Shown here: positions 1 through 5,435 of the stretch, in pieces
Position numbering within the stretch: position 1 is the first letter of the stretch
How the letters are laid out: each line of letters opens with the position of its first letter
From: an uncultured Clostridia bacterium
Lineage (GTDB): Bacteria; Bacillota_A; Clostridia; Oscillospirales; Oscillospiraceae
DNA: 5,665 nt
Reading direction: 5' to 3'
NCBI GenBank assembly: GCA_946408145.1
Contig: CAMJQX010000110.1
Span: 1-5,665 of the forward strand
Notes under the pieces: model-generated
What the model was told of the DNA's origin: nothing
The model's database searches: none
What the model saw: the letters and a program-made list of their open reading frames with translations, nothing else
Translations under genes and position numbers: made by a program

Positions 1-138
1 GAGCTTTTCGATGCCGCGGTGGTTGTAGCCGACGAAGACCTCCGCGTCCTTGATGAGCTCACCCTCGGTGAAGAGCCTGGCGTGTACCGGCTCCTCCAGC
101 GCGGGATGGTAGGGCCCGATGGGTACGATATAACTCAT
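1..138 (-). CDS. Energy-converting [NiFe] hydrogenase large subunit (EchE/NuoD-like), N-terminal part
   Basis: This is the first 46 codons of a large subunit of the group 4 [NiFe] hydrogenase / complex I 49-kDa family; the rest lies beyond position 1. The protein begins [17 protein letters not shown], and the G8-P-x-H-P...E-E-P17 block followed by G37-Y-N-H-R-G-I-E-K-L46 is the pattern at the N-terminus of EchE, MbhL and NuoD. In this family the subunit carries the active site and faces the cytoplasm on a membrane arm. The ATG at 138-136 is preceded by a very strong ribosome site (AAGGAGG, 152-146) at 7 nt, and overlaps the stop of the NuoC-like gene as ATGA, so the two are translationally coupled. 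The nickel-binding CxxC motifs are outside the window, so a catalytic hydrogenase cannot be proved from this piece; the adjacent hyp genes make it much more likely than complex I NuoD. Confidence 0.88.
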   Translation of the reverse strand, partial: MSYIVPIGPYHPALEEPVHARLFTEGELIKDAEVFVGYNHRGIEKL

Positions 139-533
139 TGCCCGGCCTCCTTCCTGTTTTTCTCCACCAGCTCGCTCAGCGGCGTCACCATGATCTGGCC
201 GCGGCCCTGGGTCTCCAGCAGATCCTCCGGCAGGAAGAGGCGCTGGGTGGTGTCCAGTCCCTCAAACTCGATGCCGAAGAGCTCGTTGAGCTCCCGCTCC
301 GGCCAGATGGCCGCCGCGTCGTAGATCCCGCCGATGGAGGGCACGCAGCTCTCGCCCACCACATGGTAGGATTCCACGGCGGGATCCACCGCGTAGTCCC
401 AGGAGATGTCCAGCAGACCTTCCTTGTTGACGAAGGCGTGGATCATCACCAGGTAGACGTTCTGCCTGCGCATGCGCTCGGCGGTCGGTACGATCTGGTC
501 CTTGCTGATGTCGATGCGTTTGTACTCTTGCAA
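135..533 (-). CDS. NuoC-like 30-kDa subunit of a membrane-bound hydrogenase (EchD/MbhK-like)
   Basis: A 132-residue protein of the complex I 30-kDa (NuoC) family, which in group 4 hydrogenases (EchD, MbhK) docks beside the large subunit in the cytoplasmic arm. The family signature is near the C-terminal end: W77-P-E-R-E81, then G87-I-E-F90 and R98-L-F-L-P-E-D. The length fits the short EchD type rather than the longer NuoC of complex I. It has no signal peptide or membrane segment. The start chosen is TTG at 533-531, because GAGAGGTGAT (547-538) lies 5 nt upstream and no in-frame ATG precedes the conserved region; a nearby ATG (540-538) is in another frame. It overlaps the large-subunit gene by 4 bases (ATGA). 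It lies 179 bp downstream of hypE, with a folded repeat between. The family is clear; whether it belongs to an Ech, Mbh or hydrogenase-related complex is not settled by this window. Confidence 0.9.
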   Translation of the reverse strand: MQEYKRIDISKDQIVPTAERMRRQNVYLVMIHAFVNKEGLLDISWDYAVDPAVESYHVVGESCVPSIGGIYDAAAIWPERELNELFGIEFEGLDTTQRLFLPEDLLETQGRGQIMVTPLSELVEKNRKEAGQ

Positions 534-537
534 AATA

Positions 538-547
538 CATCACCTCT
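538..547 (-). promoter_or_regulatory. Ribosome binding site that fixes a TTG start
   Basis: GAGAGGTGAT matches the 16S rRNA tail well and lies 5 nt before TTG (533-531), the start of the NuoC-like gene. It decides for the TTG over the out-of-frame GTG (543) and ATG (540), which overlap the site itself. Confidence 0.75.
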
Positions 548-600
548 CTAAAGATGCTTACATGATGGGGATCTATCTAAATTATTTGCGAACACAGGTA

Positions 601-709
601 TTGGCTCCCCTGAGCAAGGGGAGCTGTCAGCGAAGCTGACTGAGGGGTTGTTCCAGCAAGGCGACCCCTCCGTCCCTTCGGGGCACCTACCCTTGCGCAG
701 GGGAGGCAA
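601..709. repeat. 109-bp folded intergenic repeat with imperfect terminal inverted repeats (MITE/REP-like)
   Basis: The ends are inverted copies: TTGGCTCCCCTG (601-612) and the complement of CAGGGGAGGCAA (698-709), matching at 11 of 12 positions. Inside are more stems: GCTCCCCT/AGGGGAGC (604-611 with 617-624); GTCAGC/GCTGAC (626-631 with 635-640, GAA loop); GAGGGGT/ACCCCTC (642-648 with 664-670); a CCC-TTCG-GGG hairpin (674-683); and CCTACCCT/AGGGGAGG (686-693 with 699-706, one A-G mismatch). It contains no credible ORF. It fills most of the gap between hypE (stop ends at 713) and the NuoC-like gene, so it would fold in a read-through mRNA at the junction between maturation and structural genes. 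I recall similar CTCCCC-ended repeats from gut Clostridia genomes. No clear target-site duplication is visible. A role in termination, mRNA stability or mobility is inference. Confidence 0.75.
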
Positions 710-712
710 AGC

Positions 713-1702
713 TCAGCAGATCCGCGGAAGCTGCGCGCCGGCGAGCTTCTGCAGCACGCGGCGGCCGCCCAGCGCGGTCTTCAGCAGCACGCGGCCCGGC
801 GCCCGCGCGGTCACGACGCCGATCTGCGCGGCGTTTTCGCCCTCCGGCAGGGCGCGCATCGCGGCGAGCACCGCCTCCGCGTCCTCAGGCGCGGCGACGG
901 CGAGGAGCTTGCCCTCGTTGGCGCAGTAGAGCGGCTCGAGGCCGAGCATGGCGCAGGCGGCCTTCACCGCGGGGCGAACCGGGATCGCGCCCTCGTCGAG
1001 CTCGATGCCGAGCGCCGTCCCCTCCACGAATTCGCTGAGCGTCGTGGCGACGCCGCCGCGGGTGGGGTCGCGCAGCACGCGCACCGAGGCGCCGCTGCTC
1101 AGGACCGCCTCGCAGAGACGATTGAGCGGCGCGCAGTCGGACTTGAGCTCCGTCTGCATCATGCCGCTTCGCGCGAGCATGACCGCGGTGCCGTGGTCGC
1201 CCACGGTGCCGGAGACCAGCACCGCGTCCCCCTCCCGGATGCTTTTCGGGGAGAGGCCGGGGTGGACCAGGCGGCCGATGCCCGCGGTGTTGATATAGAG
1301 CTTGTCGCCCCGGCCGCGTTCGACGACCTTGGTGTCGCCGGTGACGATCTGCACGCCCGCACGCTCGCAGGCGGCCTTCATGGAGGCAATCACTCGCGTA
1401 AGCTCGGCCATCGGCAGGCCCTCCTCGATGATGAGGGCGCAGCTGAGATATTCGGGCTTCGCGCCGCAGACGGCGAGGTCGTTGACCGTGCCGCAGACGG
1501 CGAGCTCCCCGATGTCCCCGCCCGGGAAAAAGAGCGGGTCGACCACGAAGCTGTCCGTGGAAAAGACCAGATCGCCCAGGATAGCCCCGTCTGTCAGGGC
1601 ATTGAGCGCCGGGTTCGAGAGCGCGGGGACGATGCAGTTTTCTATGAGGCGCGCGGTCTTTTTCCCGCCGCTGCCGTAGTCAAGGGTTATGATTTCGTCC
1701 AT
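713..1702 (-). CDS. hypE: Hydrogenase maturation protein HypE (thiocarbamoyl dehydratase)
   Basis: A full-length 329-residue HypE. HypE takes a carbamoyl group from HypF onto its C-terminal cysteine and, using ATP, dehydrates it to a thiocyanate that supplies the two CN ligands of the active-site iron. It belongs to the PurM/SelD ATP-binding family. Visible motifs: G10-S-G-G-K near the N-terminus; T49-D-S-F with the following D-P-L-F-F-P-G-G-D-I-G and V-N-D-L-A region (55-77); V120-T-G-D-T-K125; D212-P-T-R-G-G217; and the diagnostic C-terminal P326-R-I-C329, with the acceptor Cys as the last residue. The ATG at 1702 is the only good start, because an in-frame TGA lies at 1711-1709. It has no proper Shine-Dalgarno at normal distance, unlike its neighbours; a hairpin and a two-codon frame lie there instead. 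It is 38 nt downstream of hypD in the same operon. The family call is very sure. Confidence 0.97.
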   Translation of the reverse strand: MDEIITLDYGSGGKKTARLIENCIVPALSNPALNALTDGAILGDLVFSTDSFVVDPLFFPGGDIGELAVCGTVNDLAVCGAKPEYLSCALIIEEGLPMAELTRVIASMKAACERAGVQIVTGDTKVVERGRGDKLYINTAGIGRLVHPGLSPKSIREGDAVLVSGTVGDHGTAVMLARSGMMQTELKSDCAPLNRLCEAVLSSGASVRVLRDPTRGGVATTLSEFVEGTALGIELDEGAIPVRPAVKAACAMLGLEPLYCANEGKLLAVAAPEDAEAVLAAMRALPEGENAAQIGVVTARAPGRVLLKTALGGRRVLQKLAGAQLPRIC

Positions 1703-1708
1703 TGCAAT

Positions 1709-1717
1709 TCATACCAT
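1709..1717 (-). promoter_or_regulatory. Possible two-codon leader frame (Met-Val-stop) before hypE
   Basis: ATG-GTA-TGA reads at 1717-1709 in the hypE frame and ends 6 nt before the hypE ATG. GGGGAG (1728-1723) sits 5 nt upstream, an ideal ribosome site, whereas hypE itself has none. Ribosomes could start here, stop, and restart at hypE. It may be chance; the sequence facts are certain, the function is inference. Confidence 0.35.
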
Positions 1718-1720
1718 GCA

Positions 1721-1742
1721 GGCTCCCCTGAAAGGGGAGGCT
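1721..1742. repeat. Short hairpin sharing its arms with the 601-709 repeat
   Basis: CTCCCCT (1723-1729) pairs with AGGGGAG (1733-1739) across a GAA loop, a 7-bp GC-rich stem. The left part GGCTCCCCTG (1721-1730) is identical to 603-612 of the long repeat, and the right part GGGGAGGC matches its right end (700-707). It looks like the two ends of that repeat with the middle missing. It lies in the 38-nt gap between hypD and hypE and touches the hypD stop codon (1743-1741). There is no T-run after it on the minus strand, so it is a poor terminator candidate. Confidence 0.7.
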
Positions 1743-2805
1743 ATATAGCGCTGTACTTGTACCACGCGGCGCAGGCGCCCTCGGAGGAGACCATGCAGGG
1801 CCCCACCGGGTCCTCCGGCGTGCAGCGCCTGCCGAAGAGCGGGCAGCCCGGCGGATCCATGCGCCCGGTGATGACCTCGCCGCAGCGGCAGGCTGTCGGC
1901 GCGGGGCCGGAGACCGTGACGCCGAACTTCTTCTCCGCGTCAAAGGCGGAATACTCGTCCCGAAGGCCGAGGCCGCTTTCGGGGATCTCGCCGAGGCCGC
2001 GCCAGAGATCGGCGCGCGGCGCAAAGCAGCGCGCGATCGCGGCCTTCGCGAGCGGATTCCCCTCCGGGCGCACGGCGCGCGGATACTCGTTTTCCAGCAT
2101 CGGCCTGCCCTCCGCGATCTGGCGGAGCAGCCGGTAGACGGCAAGCAGGATATCCCCCGACTCAAAGCCGCTGATCACCGCGGGCATGCCGTATTCCTCG
2201 GGCAGGAAGCGGAAGCCCTCTTCGCCCAGGATCGTCGCCACATGGCCGGGGCAGAGAAAGCCCTGAACATTGAAGCCCTCCATGCCCATCAGGGCGCGCA
2301 GCGCGGGCTCCACGGTCTTGAGCATCGACCAGACGGAGAAGTTTTTCAGCTCCCGTTCCCGCGCGCTCATCACCGCGGCGGCGGTGCCCGGGGCGGTGGT
2401 CTCAAAGCCCACGCCGAGGAAGACGACTTCCTTCGCGGGGTTCTCCCGCGCGATGTCGAGCGCGTCCATGGGCGAATAGCAGATGCGCACGTCGGCCCCC
2501 ATGGCGCGGCGGCGCTGCAGGCTGTCGCCCGGCGTGCTGCCGGGGACGCGGATCATGTCTCCGTAGCTGGCGAGGATCAGGTCCTTCTCCATCGCGAGCT
2601 CCAGCACCGCGTCGATGAGCTCTGCGGGCGTCACGCAGACCGGGCAGCCGGGGCCGCTCAGCAGTCTCACGTTCTCCGGCAGGAGGCTGCGGATGCCCGC
2701 CTCGGCGATCGCCATCGTGTGCGTGCCGCAGACCTCCATCAGTCGGACCTGTCCGAGGGGCAGGCCGCGGATCGCGGTCAAAAGCTCAGCTGCGGAGGGT
2801 TTCAT
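1741..2805 (-). CDS. hypD: Hydrogenase maturation protein HypD (Fe-S scaffold for Fe(CN)2CO)
   Basis: A full-length 354-residue HypD. With HypC it forms the scaffold on which iron receives its CN and CO ligands in the cytoplasm. The conserved cysteine motifs are all present: M23-E-V-C26-G-T-H29, G51-P-G-C54-P-V-C57, and Q181-G-F-L-C185-P-G-H188. The Cys26/Cys54/Cys57 spacing matches the essential cysteines of the family. G131-V-G-F-E-T-T-A-P-G140 and I211-S-G-F-E-S-G-D218 are further family motifs. The C-terminal cysteines (C306, C308, C321, C328, C337, C345) include the expected ligands of the [4Fe-4S] cluster. The ATG at 2805 overlaps the end of hypC by 20 bp, and GGGAGGA (2817-2811) lies 5 nt upstream inside hypC, so translation of the two partner proteins is probably coupled. 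It ends TAG, touching a hairpin before hypE. The gene looks intact. Confidence 0.97.
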   Translation of the reverse strand: MKPSAAELLTAIRGLPLGQVRLMEVCGTHTMAIAEAGIRSLLPENVRLLSGPGCPVCVTPAELIDAVLELAMEKDLILASYGDMIRVPGSTPGDSLQRRRAMGADVRICYSPMDALDIARENPAKEVVFLGVGFETTAPGTAAAVMSARERELKNFSVWSMLKTVEPALRALMGMEGFNVQGFLCPGHVATILGEEGFRFLPEEYGMPAVISGFESGDILLAVYRLLRQIAEGRPMLENEYPRAVRPEGNPLAKAAIARCFAPRADLWRGLGEIPESGLGLRDEYSAFDAEKKFGVTVSGPAPTACRCGEVITGRMDPPGCPLFGRRCTPEDPVGPCMVSSEGACAAWYKYSAI

Positions 2806-3010
2806 CCAGTTCCTCCCAGCTCTCCAGATCCTCCAGGGCCTGCTGTTCGCTCAGGCGCTCGATCGCAAAGCCCGCGTGGACGATCACATAGTCGCCGATC
2901 TTCGGCTCCGGGATGAAATCCACCCGGATGCGCCGCCGGACGCCCATGGCGTCCCCCACGGCCTCCTTGCCGTCGATCTCTATCAATTTCAGCGGTACCG
3001 CCAAGCACAT
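2786..3010 (-). CDS. hypC: Hydrogenase maturation chaperone HypC/HybG family
   Basis: A 74-residue HypC, close to the usual family length. It begins M-C-L-A-V-P, the family signature; after removal of Met the N-terminal Cys2 binds the active-site iron with HypD and later contacts the hydrogenase large subunit during iron delivery. G38-D-Y-V-I-V-H-A-G-F-A-I is the second conserved block of this OB-like small protein. The acidic tail (about 55-71) is rich in Glu. ATG at 3010 is certain from the signature. The ribosome site is modest (GTAGG, 3024-3020, 9 nt upstream) and sits just after the hypF stop; the gap to hypF is 18 bp. The last 20 bp overlap hypD. As HypC is specific to its large subunit, this one probably serves the hydrogenase that begins at position 138 (inference). 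Confidence 0.96.
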   Translation of the reverse strand: MCLAVPLKLIEIDGKEAVGDAMGVRRRIRVDFIPEPKIGDYVIVHAGFAIERLSEQQALEDLESWEELDETLRS

Positions 3011-3028
3011 ACAAATAAACCTACTTTA

Positions 3029-5242
3029 TTATCCAATTGCCGCCGCGATCATCAGCTGCCCCAGGGCAATGCCTTCGTCATTGCAGGAGACGCGGCTGTG
3101 ATGATAGGGCGTCAGCCCGCGCGCGCGGAGAAGCGCGGGCAGGCGGCGCATCATATACATGTTCTGGAAACTGCCGCCGGAGAGGACGACATCGGTGATC
3201 CCCGTCTTCCGCGAAGCGGCCTCGGCCTGCTCCGCCGCCATCCGCAGCAGCGTGTTCATGAATTTTGCCGCCCTGTGCGCCGTATCGGCGGGGTCCTCGC
3301 ACATGGCGCGGAGCGTGGGCCGCCAGTCGAAGCGCAGCGGCTCGCCTTCCAGCTCGAAGGGATAGCACCTCTCCTCGCCCTCGGCCGCCGCGGCCTCCAG
3401 CAGCACCGCGCCCTGGCCCTCGTAGCTGGCCAGCGTCTTGACGCCGAACAGCGCGGCCGCGCCGTCGAAGAGCCGCCCCATGCCGGAGGAAAGCGGGCAG
3501 TTGAGCCCCTGCGCCAGCATGGTCTCGAGCACCGGGTCCTCGGGCGTGTCCAGCCCCGCTTCGCGCCGCAGCGCCCAGGAGACGCGCGTGAGCTCCCTGG
3601 TGACCAGATCGCCGCCGATCAGCGGGATCGGCCGGATCGAGCCGAAGCGCTCGAAGCCCTTCGCATCGCCGATCAGGCACTCGCCGCCCCAGATCGTCCC
3701 GTCCGTCCCAAGGCCGGTGCCGTCCCAGATGAGGCCGATGACCGGCTCGCGCAGGCCGTTGTCGGCCATGCAGGAGACGAGGTGCGCGTGATGGTGCTGC
3801 ACCTGCAGCAGCGGCAGGCTCTCCCGCTCCGCCCGCTCGCGGGCGTAGGCGGTGGAGAGATAGTCCGGATGCAGGTCGCAGACGAGCTGCTCCGAACGGA
3901 TGTCAAACAGACGCTCGAAGTGGGCGATCTGTTGTTCGTAGTTTTCCAGCGTCTCGAAGTTTTTGAGATCTCCGATGTGCTGGCCGGGGAACACATAGTC
4001 CCCCTTCGACAGGCAGAAGCCCGCCTTCTGCTCGGCTCCGCAGGCGAGGATGCCGCCCTTCCCGCCCGCGACGCGGATCGGATAGGGCGCGTAGCCGCGG
4101 GAGCGCCGGATCGGGTACTCTTTCCCGTCCAGACAGAAGCAGAGCGAATCGTCGCAGCGGGTCTGGATCTCCCGGTCGTGGAGCAGAAAGCCGTCGGCAA
4201 TGCCCGCGAGCCGCTCCAGCGCCTCGTCGTTTTTGAAGACGATGGGCGTGTCCGAGAGGTTGGCGCTGGTCATGACCAGCATGTCGATATCGTCCCCGAA
4301 GAGGAGGACGTGCAGCGGCGTATAGGGCAGCATCACGCCCACATAGCCGTTTTCGCTGATATGCGCAAGGCCGGGGGCCTTCTTTTTCAGCAGCACGATG
4401 GGCCGCCGCCAGCTCTCGAGAAGCCGCGCCTCGTCTTCGCCGAGCTCACATATTTTTCTCGCGCAGTCGAGGTCTCGGCACATGACGGCAAAGGGCTTTT
4501 CGTCGCGCTGCTTGCGCTGCCGCAGCCGCCGCGTCACCGACGGCTCCTCGCAGGAGCAGGCCAGATGCACGCCGCCGAGGCCCTTGACGGCCACGATCTT
4601 CCCGGCCTTGAGCATCTGCCGCGCGGCGTCCAGCGCCGCCTCGTCGCCGTCCGTACGCTCCCCCCCGGCGTCCACGAAGAACAGGTGGGGCCCGCAGACC
4701 GGGCAGCAGTCCGGCTGGGCGTGGTAGCGGCGGTTTTCGATGTCGTGGTATTCCCGTGCGCAGTCGGGGCACATGGGGAAGCGGCTCATGGAGGTCAGCG
4801 CGCGGTCGTAAGGCACGTCCCGCACGATGGTGAAGCGCGGGCCGCAGTTGGTGCAGTTGATAAAGGGATAGCGGTAACGCCGGTCCCTCGGATCCAGCAG
4901 CTCGCGGCGGCAGTCCTCACAGAGAGCGACATCCGGAGAAATGAGCGTGTTGCGCTCATGCTCGACCAGGCTCGGCAGGATCACAAAGCCCTTATACCCC
5001 TCCAGCCTGCCGCCCCAGCGGGGCTCGATCTTCTCGATCACGGCGAGCTTCGGGGCCCTGCGCGGCAGCTCTTCCAGAAAGCGCTCGAGCGCGGCGCGCT
5101 CCCCCTCGAGCTCCAGCACCACGCCGGAGGAGCTGTTGCGGATCGTGCCGCAGAGCCCGTGCTCACGCGCCTGCCGGTGCATGAAGGGGCGGAAGCCGAC
5201 GCCCTGTACGATGCCGTGGATGTTTATGCTCAGGTGTTCCAA
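3029..5242 (-). CDS. hypF: Carbamoyltransferase HypF, hydrogenase maturation
   Basis: A full-length HypF, 737 residues from the start chosen here. It converts carbamoyl phosphate and ATP to a carbamoyl adenylate and passes the carbamoyl group to the HypE C-terminal cysteine. Domains in order: acylphosphatase-like (about 1-90; V12-Q-G-V-G-F-R18-P-F, N36); two zinc fingers, both CX2CX18CX2C (C108/C111/C130/C133 and C158/C161/C180/C183); YrdC-like domain (about 205-385; K220-G-L-G-G, K249-P-F-A-V-M, T325-S-A-N); Kae1-like domain (about 395-737; H483-H-H-A-H487, D507-G-T-G-L-G-T-D-G, S688-G-G-S-F-Q-N, N721-D-E-G). No key motif is missing. The start is TTG at 5242-5240, with GGAGG (5252-5248) 5 nt upstream; the frame stays open to a TTG at 5326, but that codon is part of the -35 box of the promoter, so it cannot be the start if that promoter is used. 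First gene of the hyp operon; hypC follows after 18 bp. Confidence 0.97.
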   Translation of the reverse strand: MEHLSINIHGIVQGVGFRPFMHRQAREHGLCGTIRNSSSGVVLELEGERAALERFLEELPRRAPKLAVIEKIEPRWGGRLEGYKGFVILPSLVEHERNTLISPDVALCEDCRRELLDPRDRRYRYPFINCTNCGPRFTIVRDVPYDRALTSMSRFPMCPDCAREYHDIENRRYHAQPDCCPVCGPHLFFVDAGGERTDGDEAALDAARQMLKAGKIVAVKGLGGVHLACSCEEPSVTRRLRQRKQRDEKPFAVMCRDLDCARKICELGEDEARLLESWRRPIVLLKKKAPGLAHISENGYVGVMLPYTPLHVLLFGDDIDMLVMTSANLSDTPIVFKNDEALERLAGIADGFLLHDREIQTRCDDSLCFCLDGKEYPIRRSRGYAPYPIRVAGGKGGILACGAEQKAGFCLSKGDYVFPGQHIGDLKNFETLENYEQQIAHFERLFDIRSEQLVCDLHPDYLSTAYARERAERESLPLLQVQHHHAHLVSCMADNGLREPVIGLIWDGTGLGTDGTIWGGECLIGDAKGFERFGSIRPIPLIGGDLVTRELTRVSWALRREAGLDTPEDPVLETMLAQGLNCPLSSGMGRLFDGAAALFGVKTLASYEGQGAVLLEAAAAEGEERCYPFELEGEPLRFDWRPTLRAMCEDPADTAHRAAKFMNTLLRMAAEQAEAASRKTGITDVVLSGGSFQNMYMMRRLPALLRARGLTPYHHSRVSCNDEGIALGQLMIAAAIG

Positions 5243-5247
5243 AGCCG

Positions 5248-5252
5248 CCTCC
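5248..5252 (-). promoter_or_regulatory. Ribosome binding site of hypF
   Basis: GGAGG followed by CGGCT and TTG. The product then begins MEHLSINIHGIVQGVGF, which is where HypF proteins normally begin, so this site decides the start against the longer open frame. Confidence 0.8.
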
Positions 5253-5291
5253 GCTTCCCGCCGAAAAAACAGAATAATCCAACTTAAACCA

Positions 5292-5316
5292 CCCTGTATT
5301 GTAGCCCGAAACAGGG
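5292..5316. promoter_or_regulatory. Candidate operator: CCCTGT-N13-ACAGGG dyad over the -10 box
   Basis: Perfect 6-bp inverted half-sites at 5292-5297 and 5311-5316 enclose the -10 box of the hyp promoter; the half-sites are 19 bp apart centre to centre. A dimeric regulator bound here would block RNA polymerase. No known consensus is matched that I recognise, and no regulator gene is in the window, so function is inference. Confidence 0.35.
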
Positions 5317-5326
5317 CGGATTGCAA
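5298..5326 (-). promoter_or_regulatory. Sigma-A-type promoter of the hyp operon
   Basis: On the minus strand, -35 TTGCAA (5326-5321) and -10 TACAAT (5303-5298) are separated by exactly 17 bp. Both differ little from TTGACA and TATAAT. A-rich runs just upstream (5346-5328, AAAATAC..GAAAAAC) could act as an UP element. Transcription should begin near 5290-5292, giving a leader of about 49 nt before the hypF TTG. This is the only convincing promoter I found for hypF-hypC-hypD-hypE; no matching promoter is evident ahead of the NuoC-like gene. Confidence 0.75.
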
Positions 5327-5363
5327 CAGTTTTTCAAAGTATTTTCCATGCGGTTTTGTTATA

Positions 5364-5381
5364 TGACTATATTGACTATAT
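5364..5381. repeat. Tandem 9-bp direct repeat TGACTATAT x2
   Basis: Two exact adjacent copies of TGACTATAT (5364-5372 and 5373-5381), with TGAC recurring at 5381-5384. They lie in AT-rich DNA about 40-55 bp upstream of the hyp -35 box, between it and the glyA terminator. The position would suit an activator site, but this may be simple-sequence drift. Confidence 0.5.
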
Positions 5382-5396
5382 GACGGCGAAACGCAG

Positions 5397-5424
5397 CTTC
5401 CGGGCAGCCGAAGCCGCCCGGAAG
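5397..5424 (-). terminator. Probable rho-independent terminator of glyA
   Basis: The arms CTTCCGGGC and GCCCGGAAG pair perfectly (9 bp), and the stem continues by GGC/GCT (one G-U pair) to a TTCG loop closed by C-G, the very stable UUCG tetraloop: about 12 bp in all. It begins 11 nt after the glyA stop. The following U-tract is weak (CTGCGTTTCG), so termination may be partial and some glyA transcripts could run into hypF. Confidence 0.65.
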
Positions 5425-5435
5425 GGATCGGGTAT

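Noticed and set aside
262..543. A 93-codon minus-strand frame starting GTG-ATG over the NuoC-like gene.
   Set aside because: Its product is Arg/His/Ala-rich with no motif. Its start codons fall inside the ribosome site of the real gene, which carries the 30-kDa subunit signature.
541..600. A promoter for the NuoC-like gene in the AT-rich stretch just upstream.
   Set aside because: TA-rich hexamers occur (around 578-590 on the minus strand), but no -35 element lies at proper spacing, so I could not support a promoter.
601..709. The cluster of stems was considered as a CRISPR remnant, a riboswitch or a tRNA-like structure.
   Set aside because: There are no regularly spaced direct repeats, no recognisable ligand-binding core and no cloverleaf with CCA stem. 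The inverted ends and the second partial copy favour a dispersed repeat.
1193..2137. Long plus-strand open frames opposite hypE and hypD.
   Set aside because: They are antisense shadows with low-complexity composition, crossing the hypD-hypE junction, and have no family motif.
2615..5287. An 890-codon open frame on the plus strand antisense to hypF, hypC and part of hypD.
   Set aside because: It is the mirror of intact, motif-rich hyp genes in GC-rich DNA, where antisense stop codons are rare. Its product is rich in Ala, Arg, His and Gln with no recognisable domain.
5284..5349. A 21-codon minus-strand frame (ATG at 5349) with three cysteines upstream of hypF.
   Set aside because: It lacks a ribosome site and overlaps the -35/-10 promoter, so it would not be in the transcript.
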